Of a DNA stretch of 64,000 bases, positions 10,069-21,724 are shown piece by piece. A program made the translations under genes and the position numbers. The stretch's first letter is position 1. The number at the start of each line of letters is the position of its first letter. This DNA is from Paraconiothyrium sp. Pb-2020 (lineage: Eukaryota; Ascomycota; Dothideomycetes; Pleosporales; Didymosphaeriaceae), in NCBI GenBank assembly GCA_022419385.1, contig JAJUBI010000002.1, positions 930,001 to 994,000 of the forward strand, written 5' to 3'. A model generated the notes under the pieces. It was not told the origin of the DNA and made no database searches. It worked only from the letters and a program-made list of their open reading frames with translations.

Positions 10069-10587
10069 CTAGGCCTTGGAAGCGCTCTGCTTAGGCGTCT
10101 TCTTGGTGGAGGACGGCTTGGTGATGGCTCCCTTCTTGGAGACCCGCGCAGAAGTCTTCTTGGAAGACGTTCCGTGGCTGCTGGTGTCGTACGCGTTATG
10201 GGTGCCAACGTCGTATGGGTCAGCGGAAGCCTCCGACTGCGGCAAAAAGTCCAAGGTGGGGCCTTGGGTCGTGTCTTCGCTCTCCAACATCTCGTTAATA
10301 GTGTTGACAGCCGCGTCAACTTCGGCCGTAGAAGCGCTCTTCTTGGGAGCTTTCTTGGTGGATGACGGCTTAGTGATAGCTCCTTTCTGGGAGACGCGCA
10401 TGTTGGGCTTCTTGGGAGTCTTTCTACGATTGCTAGCGTCGTATGGGCTACCGGCAGCGTCCAATTGCGGCAGGAACTCGATGGAAGGGACTTGTGTCGT
10501 ATCTTCACTCTCCAACATGTCGCGGATAGTGTTGACAGCGGCTTCGGCTTCGGCCTTGGTCTTGTCTTCGCCGGGGTAGTTGAGCTG
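10069..10587 (-). other. In-frame continuation after the TAA: repeated Lys/Ser-rich tail
   Basis: 172 sense codons follow the TAA without a frame change. They encode two imperfect repeats of about 75-80 residues, each with AAVNTI-x-x-MLESEDTTQ, a FLPQ-x-x-A core, PYD and then KKGAITKPSSTKK or QKGAITKPSSTKK. Conservation between the repeats indicates this stretch was under coding constraint. The base context is TAA CAG CTC, which resembles the CARYYA readthrough context except at the last position. A 66-nt in-frame intron (GTGGCG donor inside AAMVAP, AACAG acceptor) would remove the stop, but its donor is poor. The tail ends SASKA-stop and a GTACGT donor-like site follows directly. It may be a readthrough extension, a spliced C terminus, or the lost end of a gene with a nonsense mutation. 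Confidence 0.6.
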
Positions 10588-11430
10588 TTAAATCTCACGG
10601 AGGACGTTCACCGGAGCTTCGAAGTGTTTGCCCTTCTCGGTCGGCGCCACCATGGCCGCAGCCTCGCGCTCTGTCTTGCCCGCAGCAAGCTTCCGGGAGA
10701 AGGTGTTCAAGCGTTGTTCCTCGGACTTCTTGAGAGCGACCGTGTACTTCGTGCCGGGGAATTGCGCCTCAACGATGTTGAATTGGCGAAGAATGAGGGT
10801 AATCTTGCGCGACTCCCACAACTTCTGGTTGTAGGTAGCTCGCTGGTAGTGCTTGCGACAGAAGAGCGGCCAGTCAGCAATCAAGCGTGTGCAGGCTTTG
10901 TTCCTACCGAAGTGATCTGAGATCACTTTTCGCGACAGCTCCATCGTGGTCTGGCCGGTGCGACACTCCTCGAACTCGTCGTTCATGCACTTGAACGTTC
11001 CTGCTGGCGTGCCATTGGTAGCCGCACCGACCTCCGTCTTCATCTCGACACCTGTAGTCTTGGAGGCTCCGCTCGCGACGACATGTCCGTCCCCATTCGC
11101 GGGCGCAGTTCCTGTTGATGGCACCGGAGAGACTGCACCGCTCGGAGCCGTATCCTGAACGACCTCCTCCAATATATAGTCCGAGGCCATTGTGTCGGCG
11201 TTACGACCGCTGGGAGCGGCAGGGGCGACGGTGGGGCTGGGCGAAATAGGGGCAGTGGAGATAGAAGGCACATCCTGTTGGCTCTTACCTTCACGAGAGT
11301 CCGCGGAATTCAGGATGTATGTAACACTCATGGGAGCGGTAGCCTGCTGCAGACTGTCCGGAGTCGAATCCTCAATCATGGGAGCCGTGGCGGCCGCAAA
11401 GGGGGCGTTAGCTGCAACTTCGGCAGACAT
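10588..11430 (-). CDS. Unknown conserved-looking protein, ends at a TAA inside a longer open frame
   Basis: 280 aa from the ATG at 11430 (MSAEVAANAPFAAA). I chose this ATG over an upstream in-frame one because the preceding codons look like leader. Residues 1-145 are disordered, rich in Ala, Pro, Ser and Thr. Residues about 150-260 form a dense basic/aromatic domain with CMNDEFEEC, HFGRNKACTRL, FCRKHYQRATYNQ and ESRKITLILRQFN. The spaced Cys and His residues could bind metal, but I cannot name the family. The TAA at 10588-10590 is followed in the same frame by 172 more sense codons, described as a separate feature. Function is unknown. Confidence 0.65.
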   Translation of the reverse strand: MSAEVAANAPFAAATAPMIEDSTPDSLQQATAPMSVTYILNSADSREGKSQQDVPSISTAPISPSPTVAPAAPSGRNADTMASDYILEEVVQDTAPSGAVSPVPSTGTAPANGDGHVVASGASKTTGVEMKTEVGAATNGTPAGTFKCMNDEFEECRTGQTTMELSRKVISDHFGRNKACTRLIADWPLFCRKHYQRATYNQKLWESRKITLILRQFNIVEAQFPGTKYTVALKKSEEQRLNTFSRKLAAGKTEREAAAMVAPTEKGKHFEAPVNVLREI

Positions 11431-12337
11431 GGCGCGTGTTCGCTGGGGAGAGGGAGACAAGTGAGACGAAGTATAAAAGCTGGTGGAAGAGCCAAAGGCA
11501 GAGATCAACCGGGGTTATGTGTAGCGGAAATAGTAGGGAATCTCGAGGCAGGTGGGTCAACGAACTCTTTATATCTAGGCTACCGCTGCAGCAGAGCCTC
11601 CAGGCAGCGCTAATTCGTGATTCACCGCGCCTACGTTGGCAGGTGCGCTATGGGTTGGTGGGTGCTGGCCGTTTGTAGGGCGTCTGACCGACTTGCGGTC
11701 AAGGTGAAGAGCGGAGCGTGCACAAAACCGCTTCTATCCACGTCACGTCGAATGACGGTGACCCGGACTGGTTGAGACTGGCGTGAATCTGCAGCTGCCT
11801 GAGCTTTTTCCACCGATTGGGTGTCTTGAGGCCCATTCGAACATGACGATGCGCCTGGATTCGCTGCCCGCGCCGCCAAGCGTGGAGTTTGCCGTGAAGC
11901 TTTGGAGCTCAGTCCAGCAGATGGCTCATTGTGCCACCTACACCTGCTACATGCTCAAATGACAGCACCGCTAGCGCCGCTATGATGCCCAACTCGAGGG
12001 CAGCCGCTGCGGGGAAGCTGGCGTGTTTCACCGGCAGTCAAGTGCACATGCCTTGCGCGTTGATTGCTCTACGAGATGTCGTTCTAATGGTGCATCTTAT
12101 GTGTGAACCAAGCGGCTTGACGGCTCACCGTGCCACTTTACCCCCAAATTCATACTGCTTGCCCATCGCCTATTGAATGCTAAGAGGCTTCGGTACGTAA
12201 CACTACCCCTATTGAAGGCCCGCTTGGTTACGAACAGCACCTATTGCTGCGGACGTGCTGCGCTGAAGTCCAAGCACGCCCACAGTGTCACTGGAGCATC
12301 GTGAAGCCTCAATCACTGCTTGATATGTGATCAAGTT
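11431..12337. other. Intergenic region
   Basis: About 900 nt between the start of the gene above and the end of the SDR, both on the minus strand. It carries the promoter of the former and the 3' end of the latter. No gene is supported in it. Confidence 0.5.
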
Positions 12338-13208
12338 TTACGACGACTTCGGCGGCCAAAACAGTCGCCCCTCCATCCCACCCTCAACCATGACTCCCAT
12401 CCCACTAACATGCCCACTCAACACCGGACTGGCCAGAACTGCAACCTGCCGGGCAACATCTTCCGGTCTGCCAACTTTCCTCAGCGGCGTTGTCGCCAAA
12501 ACCTTTTCAACAAAAGCAGTGTCTTTAAAGAGTATCCTCAGCCATCGGCGTCACCACCCATCCTGGATTGACGCTGTTTACGCGTCCTCGAGGAGCGATA
12601 TGTACAATCTCGTTTTTGAGTGTTAACATAAGGCCCCCTTGAAGAGCAGACTTGGCGGTTGCGTAGTCGCCGTGACCTACCATCAGTCAGCCATCCATCT
12701 ATTCTCCAAGATATTCCCAAAGAAACATCAGAGAGATTTTCATACCCGCTTCACCATACCTCCCAGCGGTCGAGCCAATGAAAACAATGCTAGCCACATT
12801 CTTCACCTCCTCACTGGCACCCTTCAATGCACGTAAATAAGCTCGACACAACAGGAATGGTCCTGTAAGGTCAACGGCCAACGTATTTTCCCATTGCTTC
12901 AAGTCCATATCAGCAATACTCTTAGCCTCCGTCGGCCAAATCCCATGATTCACCACAAGCACGCTCACAGGCCCTCCATTCTTCTCCGTAGCTTCGGCAA
13001 GTAAGCGCTCGACCGAAGCCTCATCGCGCACATCAGCTTGTAGTGACACAATATCCGGTATCCCGGATAGTGCTCCGATGCGAGAGTTATAGTGAGCTGT
13101 GATCCTTGCGCCGAGCTGGCGGAAAACATTGACTGTCTCGAGACCAATGCCACCGGCGGCGCCTGTGATGAGCACGTGGGCTCCTTTCAGACCGAAGTCG
13201 AGGGACAT
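12338..13208 (-). CDS. Short-chain dehydrogenase/reductase with a frameshift
   Basis: Classical SDR (NAD(P)-dependent oxidoreductase, Rossmann fold). Start at the ATG 13208 (MSLDFGLKGAHVLITG). Exon 1 is 13208-12746, intron 12745-12677 (69 nt, GTATGA...GTAG), exon 2 is 12676-12338. Visible motifs are TGAAGGIG (coenzyme glycine motif), VVNHG (in place of NNAG), a Ser in FIGSTAGRYGE and the catalytic Tyr and Lys in YATAK, the last restored by the splice. In exon 2 the frame breaks at ACT CTT TAA (stop at 12527-12525). Skipping one T continues with KDTAF, PLRKVGRPEDVA and SGHVSG, which are normal SDR C-terminal motifs, to a stop at 12340-12338. One extra base accounts for everything: 802 exon bases, 801 needed for 266 aa. 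It is a recent pseudogene, a base-call error or, less likely, a programmed +1 frameshift. Substrate unknown. Confidence 0.8.
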
Positions 13209-14570
13209 TGTTGTTTTGCTTCGAATGCTAAGGACGACGCTCGACGGGGTTGCAGAGTCAAGCAATTATCAAGTGGCTGCTCATTCGTGATGTATTGTTG
13301 GTCGACACATGATGAGGTCCTCCGCGGCGGTACACGAACCCAATGGTTCGGCAAGACTAAACGAGCTAACCACATTTGGAATAGTCCTCATGCGGGCGCG
13401 GCTGCCTCACAGCTCTACGAGCGTCGTACTTCGACGCCACCGTATGTAGGACCGCCCCCTACGCCAGAATGCTTAGCAAAAATTTTGGCCTTCGAAGCTC
13501 CACTCAGTATATCTATATCAATGCACCTCTTGATGCCCACCACAACTTTTTTGTGGAATTTGTACCTGACTCAACAATCGATCTAAATACGACACTGTAC
13601 CATTTATTAGAAGCAGAAATTTATGGGGGATAGAAAATTCAAGGCTGATTCAGTACATCTGAAGATAAAAGGCCCTCAACTACACGACACGTCCAAATTT
13701 GAGAATATTTGCCAGTCCCCAGCAGACAACGAGGTTGCGGCTACCTCGAGACCGCCTAAGCCAGACCATGAGATGCTCAAGGTCTCAAAACAAGTGTGTT
13801 GCTGGAAAACTAGGCAACAATCTGACTACGATGGGAAGCATTCCTGACAGCGTTGATAATAGGAGGGAGTTTCTGGCGTTTTGTTGGCGCAATGGTTTGA
13901 TCGAGGACGAGATTGGGCGGTCCTAGGAAAAGAAGAACAAATATAACAATGAGCGTGATACGAAGGCGGGCGTCCATTAAAAGGCACTGTTGGCAAGGAG
14001 TAGCGAAGTTGGTCGTGGTGGAGGGAGGGTGCTAAGAGGAAAGATAGTTGATATAGAGTATGGATACGATGAGAGCTATGATGCTTGGGTAGAGATTTCA
14101 AGGGAGGCGATGAATTATAAGGTAAATGGGTCGGAGGAGGACGATACAATTGATGCTCAAGCAGAGGGCGAGGACTACGTGGAAGAAGAGACTGGGCATA
14201 GTAAGGAGACAATCCGAAGTACAAAATGCAGGCTCGAGGTAATCAAGTTAGCCGCATACGTAGAGCATCATCAATATAAGGTATTTTATTTCCGTAGTTC
14301 GGCTCAAAGGCTCAATTCGCTCGGGTATCTGTATGTCCACTACGGAGCGCTTCCAAGGAGACAGTCCCGAATACCCAAAACCATAACTCGATTTTGCGTT
14401 CCGCTTCATGAAATCCGCGATAATACCCAATCAAACAAGGCTAACCAATGATCAATACGCCTCCCGAAAAACTCAAGCCAAATGGTTAGATGTTGTCTAC
14501 CCTAAAGCGCTAAATCGCACATGCCGTGGTATATTAGATGAAATTAGTCGTCTGCGGGAGGGCGCCGCAA
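13209..14570. other. Intergenic region, 1.36 kb
   Basis: Promoter side of the SDR and 3' side of the chromatin remodeler. Open frames of up to about 150 codons exist on both strands but show no domain and mirror each other. I see no supported gene. Confidence 0.45.
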
Positions 14571-17500
14571 CTAGTTGCTCGGGCCCAAGAAACCACGTAG
14601 CGCACTCTCCACGTGATGATCATCAATTGGCGTGGCATTCTGAAGTTGGCCTTGCTGCTCCCATCGACCCTGCTGAGCTACACCCCTGGGCGGCTCAGTA
14701 TGACCGTTTTGTTGTGATGCTTGGCCTGGGATTTGGCTACCCGCACTGCCATACACAGGCCTAGATGGAGGATACTGCTGACGCACCCCGTTCGTGGCTT
14801 GGAAGCCTCCTCCAGGCGTAAGAGTACCCGGGACGTACGATTCCTGGCTCGGATTGTACGCCGCTAGTGGTGGTCGCCCCATGTTCGTGAGGGGCATACC
14901 GCCGGCCTGCATCATCGCCTTCTCCTTATCCTTCTTCTTCTGCTGAACTAGGGTACCTTTCACACCGCGTAGGTACTTCACCGCTAGATCAACTAGCTCT
15001 TTCTTCTCGGGTGAGCTTTTGAGCGCTTCCAGCATCTCGCGGACTTGGGTTTCGGACTTAATATGAGGACAAGTGCGGGCGATACCGTAGTGCGCGAGGC
15101 CACAAAGACCACAGTGCTCAACGCCGGCGACTTTGAGCTCGCAAGCACCCCGCGGATGTTGTTTGTGGCAAGCGGGACAGGTAATGAGAGGATATTGACT
15201 GAAGCCAGCCTCGTGCGGTGAGCGGATGGGCATCTGGACGCGTTCGAAGGGTTTGACTGAAAGGAAAGCATCAGCTTGCTTCAGCTTTGGTGTTGGCTCT
15301 GGTGGGTCTTGCGTGAGATCCACAATTTCTGAACGGCGTGGAGGGGCTTTGGTGACAGTAATTGTTCCGTATTTCTTCACATCATGAAGAGGGTTGAGCT
15401 TGGGCATTCGGCGCGCACCGGTTTTGCCTTTGACAACTTTGCCAGGAGAGATCGGAGATAGCGTTACAGCAGGGAAAGCCTTTGGATCTCTGGACTTGCT
15501 CTTGGACTTGGGAGTGGAGTTTGGGGTAGACTTCAAAGAAATTCGGGACCCACCTGCGCTGTTCTGCTTGTACAGCGACTTGTTGACCGCAGCGCTGCCT
15601 GTACTTCGTCGGCGAGCTGTATTATCGCCCAGATTCGCTGCTTCAGCTTGTGCTTCCTCAGCGCCACTAACTTGATCATCAGACTGCTCGTCTTCGGTAT
15701 CAGCCTGGAAATCGGTATCTTCGTCAGAGCGATCCTTCTTCTTCTTCAACCGCTTGTCCAACTTGACGGGCTTGACAGGGGAATCAAGAAGGCTCTCATT
15801 ATCACTACCGGCGGCCGCTTTCTTTGCTTGTTCAATTTCATAGTTCACGGCCTGAAGGTCGTTAGTCGCAATCCTTATCAAAAGCTCAAAAAGACTCACC
15901 ATTCTAGCGCGCTTGCCTCGGCCCAAAGCCTCAGCACGTGCAAGCGCTTCAGCAGCCGCAAGCTCTCGACGCTCTTTGAGAATCTTGTCCCACACACCAG
16001 GGTCCGGAGGAGCGACCTCGTCATCTGCGGTATCTAGATCTTCTTGGAGAGTACCTCGATCGTTTGCCCACACGCGGGCAAAGCTGAATTGAGACTCAGC
16101 TGAATCGTCACTGCTTGTCTTAGTGTTTTCGATTTGACTTCGGTCCAGAAGTTTGTCGATAGACGCGTCGTCATAGCGGATGTCGTGGTCAGCATTGTCA
16201 TCTTTGAACAGCTCTGCTGCTCCATATTTCAAGATAGATTCTACATCCTTGTCATCAATGTCTTCCTCACCTAGCTGCTCCACTACAACGTGATCAAGAG
16301 CCATCTTCTTCCGGCCTATCTGCACTATCTTCTCTTCGACACTGGTTCGTGTCATGAGCTGGAAACAGAGCACTTTGTTCTTTTGGCCAATTCGGTGCGC
16401 TCGAGAGATAGCTTGTAGATCTTGATGGGGGTTGAAATCGGGATCAAGGATAATGACGGTGTCCGCTGTTGCAAGATTGATGCCGACACCACCAGCTCGT
16501 GTCGACAATAGGAAAGCGAAGAGGGGCGAGTCTGGGGCATTGAACTGATCAATGCGTTTCTGCTTTTCTAGGGAGCCCATCGTGCCATCGAGACGTTGAT
16601 AAGCCATCTGCATCCATCCAAGAAGTCTTCGATGATGTTCAGCATGTCCAGAAACTGACTGAAGATAAGAACCCGATGGCCGCGTTCCTTGAGTTTCGGT
16701 AGAAGGAGCTCAAGAAGCTGAAGTTTGGCGGACGCCTCGACCAAATTGCGGTGCGACATTGCAGCAATGTCAGTACGCTCCTCGATCTCGCGGCTGAAAA
16801 CAAATGGGTGACACAAACACTTTCGAAGCTGCATCAGTATGTTGCTGAGATTCGCTCGTTCCTGGGTCTTTAAGTTGCCAGTAGTAAATAGAGCCTTTAG
16901 AAGCTCTGGATTCCTTGCGAGGATTGACTTGTAAACATTCTTTTGCAGTACACTCATGGATAAAGGAACGATGACTTGGCCCAGTGGAGGTAGGAACGTA
17001 AGAACCTGCGCTTTTGTTCGGCGAAGGATGTACGGCCGGATTAGCTCGTGCAGTTCTCGAACAGTCTCCGCCGTCATCTCTTCATACTTCTCCTCGAGCT
17101 CCGCTGCATTGACACTCTCGTCGAGGAATTGAAGGAGATTGAATAGCTCCCTGGCGTTGTTCTGAAGAGGTGTACCGGTCAGAAGCAGTCGAAATGGTGA
17201 TCTAATTGTGTTAAGAGCCCCGTAGAGCTGGCTCTTGTCATTCTTGAGCCGTTGACCTTCGTCAATAATGAGGCCCGCCCAGCTAACGCTCTTGAACATC
17301 CGCCTAGAGCTATCATCGGTGGCCGTTTCGTAAGACGTTACGACAATATGTGCTCGAAGATCTTTGGAGCCCTCTGGAAACATTTCATACTTCTTCGCCA
17401 TGTCGCGGGCAGCGGAAGAGCCGAAACAGGTGACGACACGTAGGGACGGAACCCACTGCTTGATTTCTCGACGCCAATTGGCACAAGTAGAATTTGGAAC

Positions 17501-19953
17501 GACAACCAGGAACGGGTAGCAGCTGTGGTCTTCAATGAGCGTAGCCATAAACGCAATAACTTGGATCGTCTTGCCGAGACCCATTTCGTCTGCAAGTATA
17601 CCATTTTTCTGCATGAACCATTGGTAATAGAGCCAGTTTAGCCCTTGTAGCTGATATTTCATGAGTTCTCCACCAACAAGGCTTTCCGGTTGCTTTTGCT
17701 TCTCCAATTTGGCGAATGAGTCGGGTGCCCCGATGCGGGCTTTCTCTAGACGGGCTTTAAGGGGACCTTGCTTCGGATAGCGAATGTATCGACCAGCAAC
17801 CCAGTCGTTGTAGGCTGTCACAAAGTCTAACCATCGATCGCCGTCATCCGAGTTTGGGACTTTCTCCCACACAGCGTCCTCGTATCCGAGACCCTTGTAT
17901 TTGATGAGAGCTTTGTCTACTTCTTTTATTCGCGCCTTATCGATTTCCTCGTTTCGGACTTCCACATAGCTGGTGTATTTGATATCGAGAACGATGTCGA
18001 TACGGAGGTACTCTTCTGGGATAGCATCCTCTGTCCGCATTTTGGGCCCCTCTTCCCGCTTAAAGAACGCCTTTCGCATAGCGGCGGCCGTGACACCCCA
18101 AGTCCAAGCACCGGAGAACCATGTTGCGCGGAAATATGACTGACCATCCCACTTAACCAGGTACTGCTTATCGTCTTCGTTCACTTCGTAGCAGGGAGTG
18201 CCAGGATGATAGGTTTCCACGTCTGATGGTCGCCAAGCAATGAGACCTCCGACTTTCTGCTCGATAGTGTCGACGCACTCCTTGCACATCCAAGACTTGG
18301 AGTATTCTAGGAAGCGTTCGTCGGCAGTCTCCTCTTCGTCGCGCGTGAGGTCCATGGCATACGGCGAAAGTGGTGGTAAGTGGTGGTAATGCCATGAGCG
18401 CGAGCAGCGTGTACAACGAAACAAGACATTGGATGCATTGTTAATGAGGTTAGAAGGAACGTCAGTGATGGGATCAAATCCGTCATTCTCATCCCGGTCT
18501 TTCTGTTCCTGTACGGTGGTTTTGCGACGGCGAAGGGGCTTGCAGGCTGAACCAGGATGGCGACAATCCTGACACATTGAAAGATCCGGAGCGGTGGGAT
18601 CTTTCTTCTTGTATACGTTGATGCACCGTCGACATTGTAGTACGTACTTGTCGTCATCCACTTTTGTAACGAGATGCTCACGAGTAGCGCGGTTCCCAAC
18701 GCAATTCTTATGGTAAGCTAGAGAACAACCTTGACAGTAAATGAGCGGCGCAACGTTGGGCCCGTTGGAGCAGACTTCGCATCCTTCTACGTGACGAGAC
18801 CTGAATAGGTTGTTGCGAGGGAGAGTCTCAAACGTTTCCTTCGCGTTTACGATCTTCACTGTCGCTGCCTTGGGCTCGTCAGAATCTGACCTATAGATGT
18901 CGTTGATATCGGCTTCTTCCATGTTGTTCTGCGCGCGAGTAGCTCGACCAGACTGCCGTATACCAGTCCGAGGTATCTTCTCCGGTGTTGGTGCCTTAAA
19001 AGGGCGTCCACGTTTTCGCTTTTGCGATGCGAGATCGGACTGTAAGATATCGATGCTGGAGTCGTCGCCGTCGCCGTCTTCGTCGTCGTCCTCCTCGTCC
19101 TCGCTGTATGCTCGTGCAGGCGCATGGCTCCGACTAGAGCGGCGTGTAGGTTCTGAGACCAATTTTCGCCTACGGCGACGCTTCGTGGTAGTTGCGTCGC
19201 TCTCAGTTGAGGAAGAGTCCCGGGTGGTGCTTCGACGTGTGGCCCTACTACTCCTGCCGCTACCCTTCAAATCACCGAGCCGCTTCTGGCGGGGTTTCCG
19301 CGAGACCTCTTCGTCCGAAGATAGATCGAGGCCTTCAACACTGATAAAACCATCATTCTGAGTCTTCGTGGTCCTGCTCCGCAATCGTGTGTCGCGCATG
19401 TCGTTGTCTGCGCTATCCGAACTCGCAACCCCGTCGTCGTTTTGTTGAAAGGCCTGAAAAGCTTCCGTACCGTTCTCGAGGGCTAATAGTTCGTCGAAAG
19501 TGACCTAAAAGTAAGCTGTTAGCTCAGGGTCATCGTGGTGGACGAACGACTTGTTTGACTTAGTGAGGGCGAAAGCACCTTTACCTAGCTGGTAATCGAT
19601 ATTGGTAACTAGAGTCGGACTTGACTCACCTGCTTGTGCCCACCGTCTATGAATTCCACGTCGTATATGAGTCCTCCCCTCTTTTCGAATTCCCGGTGAA
19701 CTCGCTGCACGGCTGCCCGACCGTCATAATAGATATATGCGTCGCGATTCTCAACTGGTGGGACCCGTACAGCTAGGAGCTTTTGCGATATTCCTTCCGC
19801 GTGCTGGCTGTCCATCTCTCCATCTGGGAAGTCGCGGTCATTGGTCTGCGAGCGCGCCTTCCGCCCGCGAGCTTGAATCTTTGCGTCCTTCTTAAAAGAC
19901 GCCATCAACTCGACGCCGTCCTCGTCGCTTGTTATCGACGCTGTGCGGGCCAT
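14571..19953 (-). CDS. Mi-2/CHD-type chromatin remodeling ATPase (Mit1-like), one missing base
   Basis: ATP-dependent nucleosome remodeler; Mi-2/CHD enzymes act in deacetylase complexes such as NuRD and fission-yeast SHREC. Exons: 19953-19630, 19504-15900, 15851-14571; introns of 125 nt (GTGAGT) and 48 nt (GTGAGT...CTTCAG). About 1,736 aa if the frame break is ignored. In order: a Tudor/chromo-like N-terminal segment (IYDVEFIDGGHKQVTFDEL), low-complexity basic region, PHD-type Cys/His clusters (CEVCSNG, CQGC, CRRC, CTRC, CKEC), chromodomain-like region (YLVKWDGQSY, IKYKGLGYEDAVWE), SNF2 ATPase (DEMGLGKT; box II DEGQ rather than DEAH), helicase C (RAGGVGINLATADTV, SRAHRIGQ) and a C-terminal zinc-knuckle region (CPAC-x-KQHPRGAC, CGLC). 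At about 16610 the frame breaks between EDFLDG and YQRLDG; one added base restores it. The Mit1 assignment is inferred from the PHD-chromo-SNF2 order and DEGQ. Confidence 0.88.
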
Positions 19954-20319
19954 ACTGGGTCCATGAAGCGCCTTTATGCGCGGGCAAGACGGTGGGCGAG
20001 GTTCAATAAAGCTGTTGAGGCGGGTTGGTCGGCGGTGGATTTGGGATTTTGTCGGAACCTTGGAATAGTAGAAACCGGCTCTATGGACAGACAGTGGGGT
20101 AGATATTTGCGCGTGTGTTTCCCTGCTCTGCGACAAGAGTAATCTATAGAAAGTGGAACGCTGGAGGGCCGAAGTCACATCCAATCGGCGTGAAGCAGCA
20201 ACGCGCGACGCGTGCCTTGCCCTAGACGGTCCGTGCACCAAAAAGTTCGCGACAATTACCAGTTCTACTCTAGGATACACAGATCTCACGATTAAAACCT
20301 TACATTCATCTATCTTGTT
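19954..20319. promoter_or_regulatory. Bidirectional promoter region
   Basis: 366 nt between the divergent starts of the remodeler (-) and the mitochondrial rRNA methyltransferase (+), so it must hold both promoters. I see no clear TATA box or named binding site. Confidence 0.5.
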
Positions 20320-21724
20320 ATGCTGCAGTCCGGCCTCCTCCGCCCCAGGGTCCTTCGAATACCGCGAATTGCGTGCCTCGCAACACACAGTCAGGGAAGG
20401 AATAAGTCGATCACCGCCGCTATCGAGCGAGGCAGGACTTCCGGCGACCGAGGGCCACATTACGCTGGACAAAGAGAGAGACGAGGAGGCAGGCCGCCCC
20501 TGAGAGGAGAGGAGAGACACCTCGCAGTAGGTGCGCCTCGCTCCGGAAGACCAGATAGAGCCCCGTACTGGCACTCGACGAACAGCCTGCGCCCATCCGA
20601 GTCGGCCTACCCTAAGGATTACCAAAGAGGATATGACGAAACAACCCGAGGAAGTAGCTCGGCGCGCATCGAATCAATTCCTTACAGCACAGCGGCATCT
20701 GAGTTCATATACGGATATTCAAGTGTACTGGCTGCCATCAAGGCCAACCGGCGGAGACTTCATAAGCTATATATACATAGACGAGGCGTTTCACATGCAG
20801 GACTAGATGCGCTTGTTGCAAGAGCAAAAGTCACTAGGGTTAGGGTAATTGAGGTCGACGACGAATACTTGCAAGCGTTCGACAAAGCGAGCAGTGGTAG
20901 ACCACACAATGTAGGTATTCTATACACTCCAGGACTACAAGCCGCATGTACTGATGACCCAGGGCTTCATTCTCGAGGCATCGCCTCTCCCCGTTCCGCC
21001 TCTAAAAGCACTACTGTCGCCAGATATCAGAACTGGGCGATTCGAAGTAACACTAGACAGGCAGAGTAAGGAGGATATCGAGGTTAACGGTATACAATCA
21101 GTGTACACGTATAAATCCGCCGGATGGAGACACCCTCTGGTCCTGTACGTGGATGGGGTGCTCGATGAAGGCAATCTTGGCGCCATCGCTCGCTCAGCAT
21201 ATTTTCTCGGTGTCGACGCCATCGTCACTCCTACGCGCCAGAGCGCACCATGGAGCCACATCGCGCTCAAAGCCTCGGCTGGCGCAGCTGAAGCTGTACC
21301 CATCTTCAAGGCCAATCAGGCTACCGATTTCCTCGGACAGAGTGCGCGTGCCGGATGGAGAATATATGCCAGTGACGCCGTTCCTCCTGCGGAACTTCCA
21401 GCTCTTCAAGGACCATCATCCGGCAAACAATATACTCCTCCTAGCAGCCAAGTGGTATACACGCAAGCTCGAAGTGCGAAACGTTTACCTGTGGAGCATT
21501 GCCCAGTCGAGAGTCATCCCACAATCCTGATGATGGGCGCTGAAGGAACGGGACTGCGGACAAGTCTGCTGAACTTGGCGCATTTCAAAGTTGGCATTCG
21601 GCACGGACGAGATGTCGACGAGATAGGCGTTGACAGTCTCAATGTCAGCGTAGCAGCGTCTCTACTTTGTTACGAGATGCTGCAAAAACCGAAACCACGG
21701 TCGCGCGACAACGTGCTCTTCTAG
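20320..21724 (+). CDS. MRM1: Mitochondrial large-subunit rRNA 2'-O-methyltransferase, SpoU/TrmH family (Mrm1-like)
   Basis: 450 aa. Exon 1 is 20320-20910, intron 20911-20962 (52 nt, GTAGGT donor, ACTGATG branch site, CCAG acceptor), exon 2 is 20963-21724. The splice joins GRPHN to GFILEASPLP, the substrate-binding turn expected in Mrm1. The N terminus (MLQSGLLRPRVLRIPRIA) is basic and hydrophobic without acidic residues, a typical mitochondrial presequence. The N-terminal SpoU substrate-binding domain begins IYGYSSVLAAI. The catalytic SPOUT domain has the three knot motifs: DEGNLGAIARSA (motif 1), MMGAEGTGL (motif 2) and VDSLNVSVAASLL (motif 3). Mrm1 methylates a ribose in the peptidyl-transferase region of mitochondrial 21S rRNA using SAM. 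The frame is intact. Divergent from the remodeler gene. Confidence 0.9.

Noticed and set aside
19515..19530. gttagctcagg resembling a tRNA A-box
   Set aside because: Lies in a remodeler intron with no B-box downstream.
20832..20845. Telomere-like string ctagggttaggg
   Set aside because: Only about two units and inside the MRM1 coding exon, where the protein sequence fits the family; not an interstitial telomere.
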